From positions 1 through 19,494 of the forward strand of contig CANJYI010000009.1 of assembly GCA_947478975.1 (NCBI GenBank): a DNA stretch of 19,494 nucleotides, in the 5' to 3' direction. Each line of letters begins with the position of its first letter. Position 1 is the first letter of the stretch. The notes beneath the pieces were generated by a model. It saw only the letters and a program-made list of their open reading frames with translations, was not told where the DNA came from and searched no databases. A program made the translations under genes and the position numbers. Source of the DNA: Chthoniobacteraceae bacterium (GTDB lineage Bacteria > Verrucomicrobiota > Verrucomicrobiia > Chthoniobacterales > Chthoniobacteraceae). Shown piece by piece: positions 1 to 6,592 of this stretch.

Positions 1-1142
1 ATCCGGTCCGGATCCTGACGCAAAAAGGCCCGCAGCACCCGCGCAAAGGTCAGTCCGATCCCGTCGTTTACCGGCACCTGGATGATCCCCTCGATATCGA
101 ATTCTACCGGGTCCTCGGCGGTGAGCACCTTCGCGTCGATCGTGTTGATCTTGTCCAAGCACGCGTAAAGGGTGGTCGTCTTCCCGGAACCCGTGGGGCC
201 GGTGACGATGAAAATTCCGTTAGGGAGCTCGATGGTCCGAACCAAGTAGTCGTAGATGCTCTTGGGCATCCCGAGAGCCTCGAGACTCAGGTTGACGCTG
301 GAACGGTCCAAAACCCGGAGCACAACGCTCTCACCAAACTGGGTGGGAAGCGTAGAAACACGCATGTCCACCTGGCGCCCTCCAACCTCACGTTGGATAC
401 GCCCATCCTGAGGCAGGCGCCGCTCGGCGATGTTCAGATTTGCCATGACCTTCACACGGGAAATGATAGTGGTGGCCAGATGCCTCGGCGGCGGTGCCAT
501 TTCGTACAAGGCCCCGTCGACCCGGTAGCGGATCTTGAAATCGTGTTCGAACGGCTCGAAGTGGATGTCCGAGGCGCGGTCGTTGATCGCCTGCTGCATG
601 ACAAGATCCACGTACCGCACGATCGGAGCCGCCGCGGTGTCGGCATCCTGCGCATCCTGAGCCGCCTGGGCTTCAAGCTCGAGCTGGTGTAGCACCTCCT
701 TCATCTCCCCCGCCCCTCGGCTGTAACAGCGCCTCAGCAGTTCGATCACCTCGTCCTCCGGGGCAATGACCAGCTGTACTTCCACCCCAAGCGCGAAGCG
801 CAAATCTTCAATCGACTGGTGATGAAACGGGTCGACCATCGCAATCTGCAATGCGTGTCCGTCCCAGCCCACTGGAATCGCCCGGTGCAACTGGGCCAGA
901 CCAACCGGCAGCAGCTTGATCAACTCCTCGGGCAGCTCCACCCCCTCCAGACTGACCGCCTCGAGTCCGAGCGTCTGCGCGATGGCTTCATAAAACTGGC
1001 CTTCGGTGAGCAAATCCCTCTTTTCCAGCACTTTTGCTACGGGCAACCCCGTGTGGGTCGCCTCGAAGGCGACGTCCTCGATGACGTCCTCCGAAATCAA
1101 TCCCTGCTCCGAGAGCAACTCCAAGACTTGAGAGTGGTTCAT
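1..1142 (-). CDS. GspE/PilB-family secretion/pilus assembly ATPase, 3' end missing
   Basis: Hexameric cytoplasmic ATPase of the GspE/PilB family, which powers pilin or pseudopilin assembly in type IV pilus and type II secretion machines. 380 codons are visible; the C-terminal part lies beyond the window start. Residues 1-140 form an N-terminal MshEN/GspE-N-like domain. The N2 domain follows, with the family signature around SDIHFEPFE (191-199) and the conserved arginine-rich stretch RRLPQDGRIQ (241-250). Walker A is GPTGSGKT (315-322) and the Asp box is TAEDPVEF (341-348). The sequence stops at LRQDPDR, just before the expected Walker B. The ATG at 1140-1142 is preceded by an AAAGGA Shine-Dalgarno-like site about 8 bases away. 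It starts 24 bases after the stop of the paralogue upstream, so the two are probably co-transcribed. The TAEDPVEF and IIQVPVNDGIG segments resemble PilB more than GspE, but the exact machine cannot be assigned without its neighbours. Confidence 0.93.
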   Translation of the reverse strand, partial: MNHSQVLELLSEQGLISEDVIEDVAFEATHTGLPVAKVLEKRDLLTEGQFYEAIAQTLGLEAVSLEGVELPEELIKLLPVGLAQLHRAIPVGWDGHALQIAMVDPFHHQSIEDLRFALGVEVQLVIAPEDEVIELLRRCYSRGAGEMKEVLHQLELEAQAAQDAQDADTAAAPIVRYVDLVMQQAINDRASDIHFEPFEHDFKIRYRVDGALYEMAPPPRHLATTIISRVKVMANLNIAERRLPQDGRIQREVGGRQVDMRVSTLPTQFGESVVLRVLDRSSVNLSLEALGMPKSIYDYLVRTIELPNGIFIVTGPTGSGKTTTLYACLDKINTIDAKVLTAEDPVEFDIEGIIQVPVNDGIGLTFARVLRAFLRQDPDR

Positions 1143-1166
1143 AACTAAAGTCCTTTCAGTCCGCTG

Positions 1167-2837
1167 CTATTCCTTATCCCCCATGGTCACCGAAATAACC
1201 TCTTCAGCGGTTGTCATCCCGGAGAGCACCTTTCGAATGCCGTCCTCGCGCATCGTGCGCATCCCCATTTCCCTCGCCCGTTTGCGCAGCTGCAGAGTAG
1301 TGGCGCGCTCGTTGATCATGCAACGCACCTCGTCGTCGACCGTAAAAAACTCGAAGATTCCCGCCCTCCCGCGGTACCCATTCTGCCGACAGAACTCGCA
1401 ACCCGCCCCTTTGGAGACCGAAGCACCGGCCGCCTGGAGCGCGTCAATCCCAAGGGCGCGCATGTCGGAGGGCAATAGTTCCGCGGGTTGCTTGCACTTT
1501 GCGCAGGTCCTGCGGACCAGGCGCTGGGCCAGAACCGCGCGCACGGCTGAAGACACCAAAAACGGCTGCACGCCGATGTCCACCAAACGGGCCACAGCTC
1601 CCGGTGCGTCATTGGTGTGCAAAGTGGAGAAGACTAAGTGGCCGGTGAGCGAGGCGTTGATCGCAATGTTGGCCGTTTCGGCGTCGCGAATTTCCCCGAT
1701 CATGACCACGTTGGGCGCCTGGCGCAGCATTGAACGCAAGGCAGCTGGAAAGGTCATTCCGATCTCGGTGTTGACCTGTACTTGGTTGATCCCCGCCATC
1801 TGGTACTCCACCGGATCCTCGACGGTGATGAGCTTCTTGTCCGGGCGGTTGATGTAGTTGAGACAGGCGTACAGCGTGGTGGTCTTGCCGGAACCGGTGG
1901 GCCCTGTGACAAGCAAGATCCCGTCAGGCAGTGTAATGAGCCGCTCGAAAATCGCCTGGTCGTCGGAAAGGAAGCCCAACTGGGAAAGCCCCAACTGCAA
2001 GGCCGACTTGTCCAGAATACGCATGACGATGCTCTCTCCCTGGGTTGTCGGAACCGTCGAAACACGTAAGTCCACCTGCCGCTGGCCCACGGTCACCTGG
2101 ATGCGGCCGTCTTGGGGAAGGCGCTTCTCTGCGATGGACATCGAGCCCGTCATGATTTTGAGGCGCGAAATAATCGCAGCCTGCAGCCGCTTGGGCGGGC
2201 TCTGCATCTCCTGAAGGACGCCATCCACCCGGAAGCGCACACGGAACACCTTCTCCATCGGCTCCATGTGAATGTCACTCGCGCGCATGGTGTACGCCTC
2301 CATCAGGAGAGACGTCACCATCCGGATGATCGGCGCGTCTCCACCTTCTCCGTCCCCCTTTTCATCCACCTGGTAAATGTCCGCCCCTGCCGGCTTGGCC
2401 GGGTCGTTCCCGATTTTGTACCACTTAAAGAGAGCGTCCCGAATCGCGCCCGGCGTGCCACAGACGAACTCAGGCGTGCTTCCCAGCACGTGCGCCAGAC
2501 TGTCGAAAGTGTCGAAATCCAGGGGGTTGGAAACGGCGACGACGAGCCCCCCCTCCGTACGGGCCAGCGGAATGACCTTGTATCGCTCGGCCAATTCCCG
2601 CGGCACCTCGGCCAAAACTTCGTCCGCCACCACCATCGCCGCCACGTCCACAAACTCCATGGAGGCGTGCGCGGCCAGGGCCCGCATGTAGTCCTCCTCA
2701 GAAAGCACCCCATGTTCAACCAACCGCTCCACCGCACTACCGGGCGATCCCTCGGAGAGAACGCGATCCAACTGCGCCTTGGACACAAGACAGGCCTCCT
2801 GCAAAATTTCGAGAATAAACTCAGGGTTGGCGCTCAC
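1167..2837 (-). CDS. GspE/PilB-family secretion/pilus assembly ATPase
   Basis: Complete 556-aa ATPase of the GspE/PilB family, paralogous to the gene downstream. From the GTG at 2835-2837: MshEN-like N-terminal domain about 1-140; an acidic, glycine-rich linker 150-168; N2 domain with SDIHMEP (187-193) and RLPQDGRIQ (239-247). Walker A is GPTGSGKT (312-319), Asp box TVEDPVEY (338-345), Walker B MIGEIRD (379-385) and His box STLHTND (404-410). The zinc-binding pairs are C445/C448 and C480/C483, as in typical GspE and PilB. The frame is open to a TTG at 2943-2945, but those extra 36 residues look unlike the family. The GTG start makes the N terminus align directly with the ATG start of the downstream paralogue, so I prefer it, although no clear ribosome binding site precedes it. 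Cytoplasmic, docking on the inner-membrane platform. It could serve a pilus, pseudopilus or type II secretion system. Confidence 0.94.
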   Translation of the reverse strand: MSANPEFILEILQEACLVSKAQLDRVLSEGSPGSAVERLVEHGVLSEEDYMRALAAHASMEFVDVAAMVVADEVLAEVPRELAERYKVIPLARTEGGLVVAVSNPLDFDTFDSLAHVLGSTPEFVCGTPGAIRDALFKWYKIGNDPAKPAGADIYQVDEKGDGEGGDAPIIRMVTSLLMEAYTMRASDIHMEPMEKVFRVRFRVDGVLQEMQSPPKRLQAAIISRLKIMTGSMSIAEKRLPQDGRIQVTVGQRQVDLRVSTVPTTQGESIVMRILDKSALQLGLSQLGFLSDDQAIFERLITLPDGILLVTGPTGSGKTTTLYACLNYINRPDKKLITVEDPVEYQMAGINQVQVNTEIGMTFPAALRSMLRQAPNVVMIGEIRDAETANIAINASLTGHLVFSTLHTNDAPGAVARLVDIGVQPFLVSSAVRAVLAQRLVRRTCAKCKQPAELLPSDMRALGIDALQAAGASVSKGAGCEFCRQNGYRGRAGIFEFFTVDDEVRCMINERATTLQLRKRAREMGMRTMREDGIRKVLSGMTTAEEVISVTMGDKE

Positions 2838-2974
2838 GTTTGCTGTTCTGGGATTAGTGCTGCAATGGGGAACAAGGGCGGGGAATGAACAAAAATCCGA
2901 CTCAGCCTCCTCTTTCCGGCGCGCAAATAAGCGGCGGGGACGCAAAGGCTGAAAGTAAACTTTTCCTCAAAAAC

Positions 2975-3004
2975 ACTCTAAGCCCCCGCAGGCAAGAAAG
3001 TCAA
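2975..3004 (-). promoter_or_regulatory. Candidate sigma70-type promoter for the tandem ATPase genes
   Basis: On the minus strand, TTGACT (2999-3004, five of six consensus bases) and TAGAGT (2975-2980, four of six) are separated by 18 bases. This would start transcription near 2968 and leave a leader of about 130 bases before the GTG at 2837. It lies in the 3' intergenic region of the preceding hydrolase gene, so read-through from that gene is an alternative. Seen by eye only. Confidence 0.35.
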
Positions 3005-3106
3005 AACCAGTCGCACCGCCCAGATCATGCGGAGCCCGCTGCCGCCTCCTGTTGACAACCGCGCCCACCCGACTCCGACCGCGACCTACTGCCCCCAAAA
3101 AAGCGA

Positions 3107-3886
3107 CTACATTTCCAGCTTGAGCCCGTCGTAGGCGACGCGGACTCCTGAAGGCAGCTCCGCCTCCAGCTCTCCATGCAGATGGTCGTGGCACAAATGC
3201 GTCAGCCAGGTGGTGCCAGCGCCCACCCGGCCGGCCACCTCCAACGCCTCACCAGTGCTCAAATGAGTCGGGTGAGACTTTTTGCGCAAGGCATCCAGCA
3301 CCAGATGCCGCACGCCGGACACCGCCTTCTCCACCTCCGTCGGCACCGTCTTGCAATCAGTCAAGTAGGCCAGCAAGGGGACTTCCCCCCTGCGAAAAAG
3401 ATAGCCAGTGGAGGTGATTCTCCCGTGCGGCAACGCAAGCGGAAGCACGCCGATCTCCCCAAGCACAAACTCCCCGTCGACCACATTCGGCAGCGGGTGC
3501 ACATAACCCGGGACCCGGTTCGCCGGGTCAAAGGCGAAAGCAAACATCTGTGCCAGTTGCCCCAGCGTCGCAGCCGAGCCATAAAGGGGCAGCGGTCGGT
3601 CGATGTGGCAAAAAGGGCGCAGGTCGTCAAAACCGAGCACATGATCGGTGTGCGCATGGGTGTAAAGCGCCGCGTCCACCCTGAGGACCCCCTCCCTTAG
3701 GCACTGTGTTCTAAAGTCCGCGCCGGTGTCCACGACCCAGCTCAGCTCGGGAGACTCTACATAAAGTGAACAGCGCGTCCGCTTATCCCTGAAATCCGTG
3801 GAAACGCACACCGGGCAGCCACAGCCGATTCTGGGCACTCCCTGTGAAGTCCCCGTCCCAAGAAAAGTAACCCTCAGTGCATCCAT
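3107..3886 (-). CDS. PhnP-like metallo-beta-lactamase-fold metal-dependent hydrolase
   Basis: 259-aa cytoplasmic hydrolase of the metallo-beta-lactamase superfamily, in the PhnP-like branch (PhnP itself is a phosphoribosyl cyclic phosphate phosphodiesterase). It opens with the strand FLGTGTSQGVPRIGC. The cysteine cluster C22/C24/C27 (GCGCPVC) matches the structural zinc site of PhnP relatives. The catalytic dinuclear-metal motif THAHTDH is at 76-82, followed by GFDDLRPF. Further conserved elements are the HG...GY region near the middle, the LTDCK segment, and a C-terminal LTHLCHDHLH block typical of this subfamily. Length is normal for the family. There is no signal peptide. The ATG at 3884-3886 directly precedes the beta-strand motif, so the start is secure. 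No phosphonate genes are nearby, so PhnP function in C-P lyase metabolism is not supported; it is probably a housekeeping cyclic phosphodiesterase or related hydrolase of unknown substrate. Confidence 0.9.
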   Translation of the reverse strand: MDALRVTFLGTGTSQGVPRIGCGCPVCVSTDFRDKRTRCSLYVESPELSWVVDTGADFRTQCLREGVLRVDAALYTHAHTDHVLGFDDLRPFCHIDRPLPLYGSAATLGQLAQMFAFAFDPANRVPGYVHPLPNVVDGEFVLGEIGVLPLALPHGRITSTGYLFRRGEVPLLAYLTDCKTVPTEVEKAVSGVRHLVLDALRKKSHPTHLSTGEALEVAGRVGAGTTWLTHLCHDHLHGELEAELPSGVRVAYDGLKLEM

Positions 3887-3973
3887 AACCGTTGTGACCC
3901 TATTCTGCTCCTCTAACCTTGTCTAACGCGGCGAGACAATGCTCGCTATTCCAGCTTCATACCGCAGTCCATC

Positions 3974-4003
3974 TTGACGAGAAAACCCAGTTGCGGCTAT
4001 GTT
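3974..4003 (+). promoter_or_regulatory. Likely sigma70 promoter of the tRNA-Cys gene
   Basis: TTGACG (3974-3979, five of six consensus bases) and TATGTT (3998-4003) are separated by 18 bases. Transcription would begin around 4010, about 8 bases before the mature tRNA 5' end at 4018. Placement and orientation fit a dedicated tRNA promoter very well. Confidence 0.55.
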
Positions 4004-4017
4004 CTCGCCTCAGTCGC

Positions 4018-4088
4018 GGCGGGGTCGCCAAGTGGTAAGGCCGAGCTCTGCAAAAGCTCTACCGCGGGTTCGATTCCCGCCCCCGCCT
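4018..4088 (+). tRNA. tRNA-Cys (anticodon GCA)
   Basis: Complete cloverleaf folded by eye. The acceptor stem GGCGGGG (4018-4024) pairs perfectly with CCCCGCC (4081-4087). The D arm holds the AGTGGTAAGG loop. The anticodon stem GAGCT/AGCTC (4043-4047 and 4055-4059) encloses the loop CTGCAAA with anticodon GCA at 4050-4052. The T stem GCGGG/CCCGC (4064-4068 and 4076-4080) encloses TTCGATT. The discriminator base at 4088 is T; U73 is the identity base for cysteine tRNAs, which supports the call independently of the anticodon. The 3' flank is CCC rather than CCA, so CCA must be added by nucleotidyltransferase. This is the only plus-strand gene in the window. Confidence 0.97.
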
Positions 4089-4091
4089 CCC

Positions 4092-4409
4092 GTCTGATTC
4101 CCAACTCTTTAGGCAGTGCCCAGACCGGCAAGCGTTTCCCGTTTTGCAACTCGCTTCCAAATTTTCCGGTGCCGCGACACTTCCCTCCGAGGGCATGTTC
4201 ACTAGCGTAGTTTCTCGCTGACTCTTCAGGGAACCGGTATTGATCCGCAGGTGGCGCAGAGTTCACAGCTCTACCTGATGGTTTCCTCTTATCTGGGGAA
4301 TCTGCTTAATCTGGGGATGCCTCTCTGAATCTCCGGTTTATGGTTTTTGTTCTCCAGAGCCCGTGAGTTGCCATTCCCGAACTTGTGTTTAACTGACTGC
4401 AAACACGGC
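4092..4409. other. Intergenic region between tRNA-Cys and the FHA-MoxR gene
   Basis: About 320 bases with no convincing gene. Short open frames cross it on both strands but also run through the tRNA and look random. Two structures are visible: a direct repeat ATCTGGGGA at 4291-4299 and 4309-4317 (18-base period), with a further AATCT at 4328-4332; and an inverted repeat GTGTTT-N10-AAACAC at 4385-4406 just past the MoxR stop. The region lies 3' of both converging units (tRNA rightward, operon leftward), so it should contain their termination signals. I see no classic GC stem followed by a T run on either strand. Confidence 0.6.
4385..4406. repeat. Inverted repeat just downstream of the FHA-MoxR stop codon
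   Basis: GTGTTT (4385-4390) and AAACAC (4401-4406) can form a 6-bp stem with a 10-base loop. It starts 3 bases after the TAA of the last operon gene in the direction of transcription. It is AT-rich and lacks a following U tract, so it is at best a weak terminator or mRNA 3'-end hairpin and may be chance. Confidence 0.3.
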
Positions 4410-5855
4410 TTAGTAATCCGACGCGTCTGGCTCGGGGACAACTTCCAAGAGCTTGTTCACGATCTTATCGGTGTCCATCCCCTCACTGTCTGCCGTGAAG
4501 TTGGTGAACATCCGGTGGCGCAACACCGGGCGCGCCACTGAGCGCACATCGGCCGTCGTCACCAGCAAACGGCCAGCGATCACGGCACGGGCCTTTGCCG
4601 CCACGATGATGTTCTGCGCAGCGCGCGGACCCGAGCCGCACTGAATCCATCGCTGAATGAAATCCGGCGCCCGCTTGTCGCCCGGTCGGGTGGCCCGCAC
4701 CAACCGCACCGCGTACTTCAAAACGTGGTCGCTCACGGGCAAATCCCGCACGGTCTTTTGCAACTCCAGGATCTGGGCGCCGTCCATGACCTTGTTTAGA
4801 ACGGTTTTGAGCGTGCTGGTCGTGAACTTAGCGATGAGCTCCTCCTCTTCCTCGCTCGGGTAGTCGATGTAGATCGAGAACATGAAGCGGTCCAACTGCG
4901 CTTCAGGCAGCGGATACGTGCCCTCCTGCTCAAGCGGGTTCTGGGTCGCCAGCACAAAGAACGGGGCGGCTAGGTCGAAGGTCTGGCCCGAGGCCGTCAC
5001 GCGGTACTCCTGCATCGCCTCCAACAACGCAGCCTGCGTCTTGGGCGGGGTCCGGTTGATTTCGTCAGCCAGCAGGATCTGGGTGAATATGGGCCCCTTG
5101 ATAAAGCGATAGGCCTTCTTTCCTGTCTCCTCGTCCACTTCCAGAATGTCCGTGCCGGTGATGTCGGAGGGCATCAAATCGGGGGTGAACTGGATGCGCC
5201 GGAACTCCAGGTCCAGCACCTCGGAAATGGTCCGCACCAGGGTGGTTTTGGCGAGGCCCGGCATCCCGATCAAAAGCACATGCCCGCGGGAAATAATTGC
5301 CGTTAGCATGTCCATCACAATGTCCACCTGCCCGACGATCGCCTTGCCGATCTCCTTGCGGATCTCCACCGTCAGGGCGCTCATCCGCGTCACCAATTCC
5401 TGCACGCCGGGGGCAAACTCAGGCGCCTTTTCCGGCGTCTTTGAGGGAGCGGACTCCGGCACTGGAACGTTCAAAAGGGGCTCGGCCGCCGCTTCCAGCA
5501 GGACCGCGGCCTCTCCAACAGAAGCCTCGCCGGATGGCGCGTCTTCAAAAACCGCCTTTGCGGACAACAGGCTAAACTGGAGTTCCTCAATTCCGACGGC
5601 GATGACGTCGCCCTCCTGGAGTTGGGCGGCCTGCTCAATCTCCTTGCCGTTGACCGAGGTGCCGTTGCTGCTGCCCAGGTCCTCCACCCACCAGAAGCCG
5701 TCCTTTTCAAAGAGCAACGCGTGTTTGCGGGAGGCGCCGGACTCGTTGGGGAGCAGCAGCGCGTTTTCAGGATCGCGTCCGAGCGAAAACGCGGGGGGCA
5801 CCAGTTCAAAAACAGCGCCCGAGAGGGAGCCTTTGGTCGAGGTAAGGGAGGGCAT
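4410..5855 (-). CDS. FHA domain-MoxR AAA+ ATPase fusion
   Basis: 481-aa cytoplasmic protein joining two modules. Residues about 8-98 are a forkhead-associated (phosphothreonine-binding) domain with the diagnostic GR (26-27), SRKH (42-45) and SNG (63-65). An Ala/Glu/Pro-rich linker spans 100-155. Residues 158-475 are a MoxR-type AAA+ ATPase: Walker A GMPGLAKT (197-204), Walker B LLADEINRT (261-269), sensor 1 N306 in ATQNP, arginine-finger candidate R323, and sensor 2 R411 in GSGPRA. MoxR ATPases act as chaperones for vWA-domain partners, and such partners are encoded upstream in the same run. A standard MoxR is roughly 320-340 aa, so the extra N-terminal 150 residues are real added sequence. 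The ATG at 5853-5855 directly precedes the FHA fold. It is the last gene of the run, 56 bases after its neighbour; more often the MoxR gene leads such clusters. All key residues of both domains are intact. Confidence 0.94.
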   Translation of the reverse strand: MPSLTSTKGSLSGAVFELVPPAFSLGRDPENALLLPNESGASRKHALLFEKDGFWWVEDLGSSNGTSVNGKEIEQAAQLQEGDVIAVGIEELQFSLLSAKAVFEDAPSGEASVGEAAVLLEAAAEPLLNVPVPESAPSKTPEKAPEFAPGVQELVTRMSALTVEIRKEIGKAIVGQVDIVMDMLTAIISRGHVLLIGMPGLAKTTLVRTISEVLDLEFRRIQFTPDLMPSDITGTDILEVDEETGKKAYRFIKGPIFTQILLADEINRTPPKTQAALLEAMQEYRVTASGQTFDLAAPFFVLATQNPLEQEGTYPLPEAQLDRFMFSIYIDYPSEEEEELIAKFTTSTLKTVLNKVMDGAQILELQKTVRDLPVSDHVLKYAVRLVRATRPGDKRAPDFIQRWIQCGSGPRAAQNIIVAAKARAVIAGRLLVTTADVRSVARPVLRHRMFTNFTADSEGMDTDKIVNKLLEVVPEPDASDY

Positions 5856-5911
5856 GTGTGAAGGGATTGGAACGGAACAGATGCAAGAAAACTGGCAGGC
5901 GGGCGGCGACT

Positions 5912-6592
5912 CTACTGCTTCAGGGCAATGACACCCAAATCTTTGACCGACTCAATCACCCGGATGTTGCCAAGAGCAGGAACAAACTTCGAGTCGAGAA
6001 ACTCCACCCTGCCTGCGGCGTCCTCCTCCCTGTAAAGGTGACGGTTGACCATAAAAGACCAGGTGTCAGCCGCCCTGTCGAATTGGGCCAACTCAAAACG
6101 GCGCACGGGTCCGTTGAGCTTTTCCCCCGCTCCGGTGAGCGTTTCCTTGTCCCTCATCCGTTCAACCAGGGCCAGCAGCTTGCTCCCGTCCTCGATCAAG
6201 CCCATGCGGTGGAGTTTGTATTTGTTGAAGAAAGCATCCGCCTTCGCGACCCGCTCCTCTAAGTTTTTGCGCCCCGCTCCCGATCCGAGGTCAGCAGGTT
6301 CTCCGAGCTGGAGGCCTTCAAATACAAGGCTCCCCTTGGTGAAAAGGAGCAGGTCGTATTTTCCAGTGGGCAGGTTGGCAAAGTGAAAGCGGGTGTTTTC
6401 CTCGCTGAGCGTCCCCTTGTAGGCGGAGGTGCGGTCACGCTCCAGCGCGATGGCATACGTGAGGGCAGTATCCACCTTGGCCGTAAGGCCTCCCGCCGTG
6501 CCCGGCTTGGTTTGCGTGTAAAAACCCTTGGTGTTCTGTGCGGCGGCACTCAGCACAAAGGCAAAAAAACAGAGGAAAAGCCTGACTTTCAT
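5912..6592 (-). CDS. Secreted protein with a carboxypeptidase-regulatory-like beta segment, function unknown
   Basis: 226-aa predicted secreted protein. Residues 1-18 are a classic signal peptide (hydrophobic LFLCFFAFVLSA, then AAAQ), so it should be periplasmic or outside the cell. The middle contains a beta-rich pattern, YKGTLSEENTRFHFANLPTGKYDLLLF, seen here as two overlapping stretches ending in FANLPTGKYDLLLF. The NLPxGxYxL signature resembles carboxypeptidase-regulatory or prealbumin-like domains. The C-terminal half is charged with no family I recognise. The frame is open upstream to 6664, but the ATG at 6590-6592 supplies the signal peptide and overlaps the stop of the preceding gene by four bases (ATGA), which indicates translational coupling. 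Its position between the TPR protein and MoxR suggests an envelope component of the same system. Confidence 0.85.
   Translation of the reverse strand: MKVRLFLCFFAFVLSAAAQNTKGFYTQTKPGTAGGLTAKVDTALTYAIALERDRTSAYKGTLSEENTRFHFANLPTGKYDLLLFTKGSLVFEGLQLGEPADLGSGAGRKNLEERVAKADAFFNKYKLHRMGLIEDGSKLLALVERMRDKETLTGAGEKLNGPVRRFELAQFDRAADTWSFMVNRHLYREEDAAGRVEFLDSKFVPALGNIRVIESVKDLGVIALKQ

Noticed and set aside
2967..3194. 75-codon minus-strand frame overlapping the end of the PhnP-like gene
   Set aside because: It overlaps the hydrolase C terminus in another frame and extends into the intergenic region; composition is random and no start signal is visible.
3887..3973. Possible promoter for the PhnP-like gene on the minus strand (TTGTCT-N17-TTAGAG)
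   Set aside because: The -10 match is poor and several alternative alignments are equally good; a promoter must exist here or further upstream, but I cannot place it.
3974..4266. Small open frames on both strands over the tRNA-Cys gene
   Set aside because: They run through the whole tRNA and its promoter; the tRNA structure is perfect, so these are chance frames.
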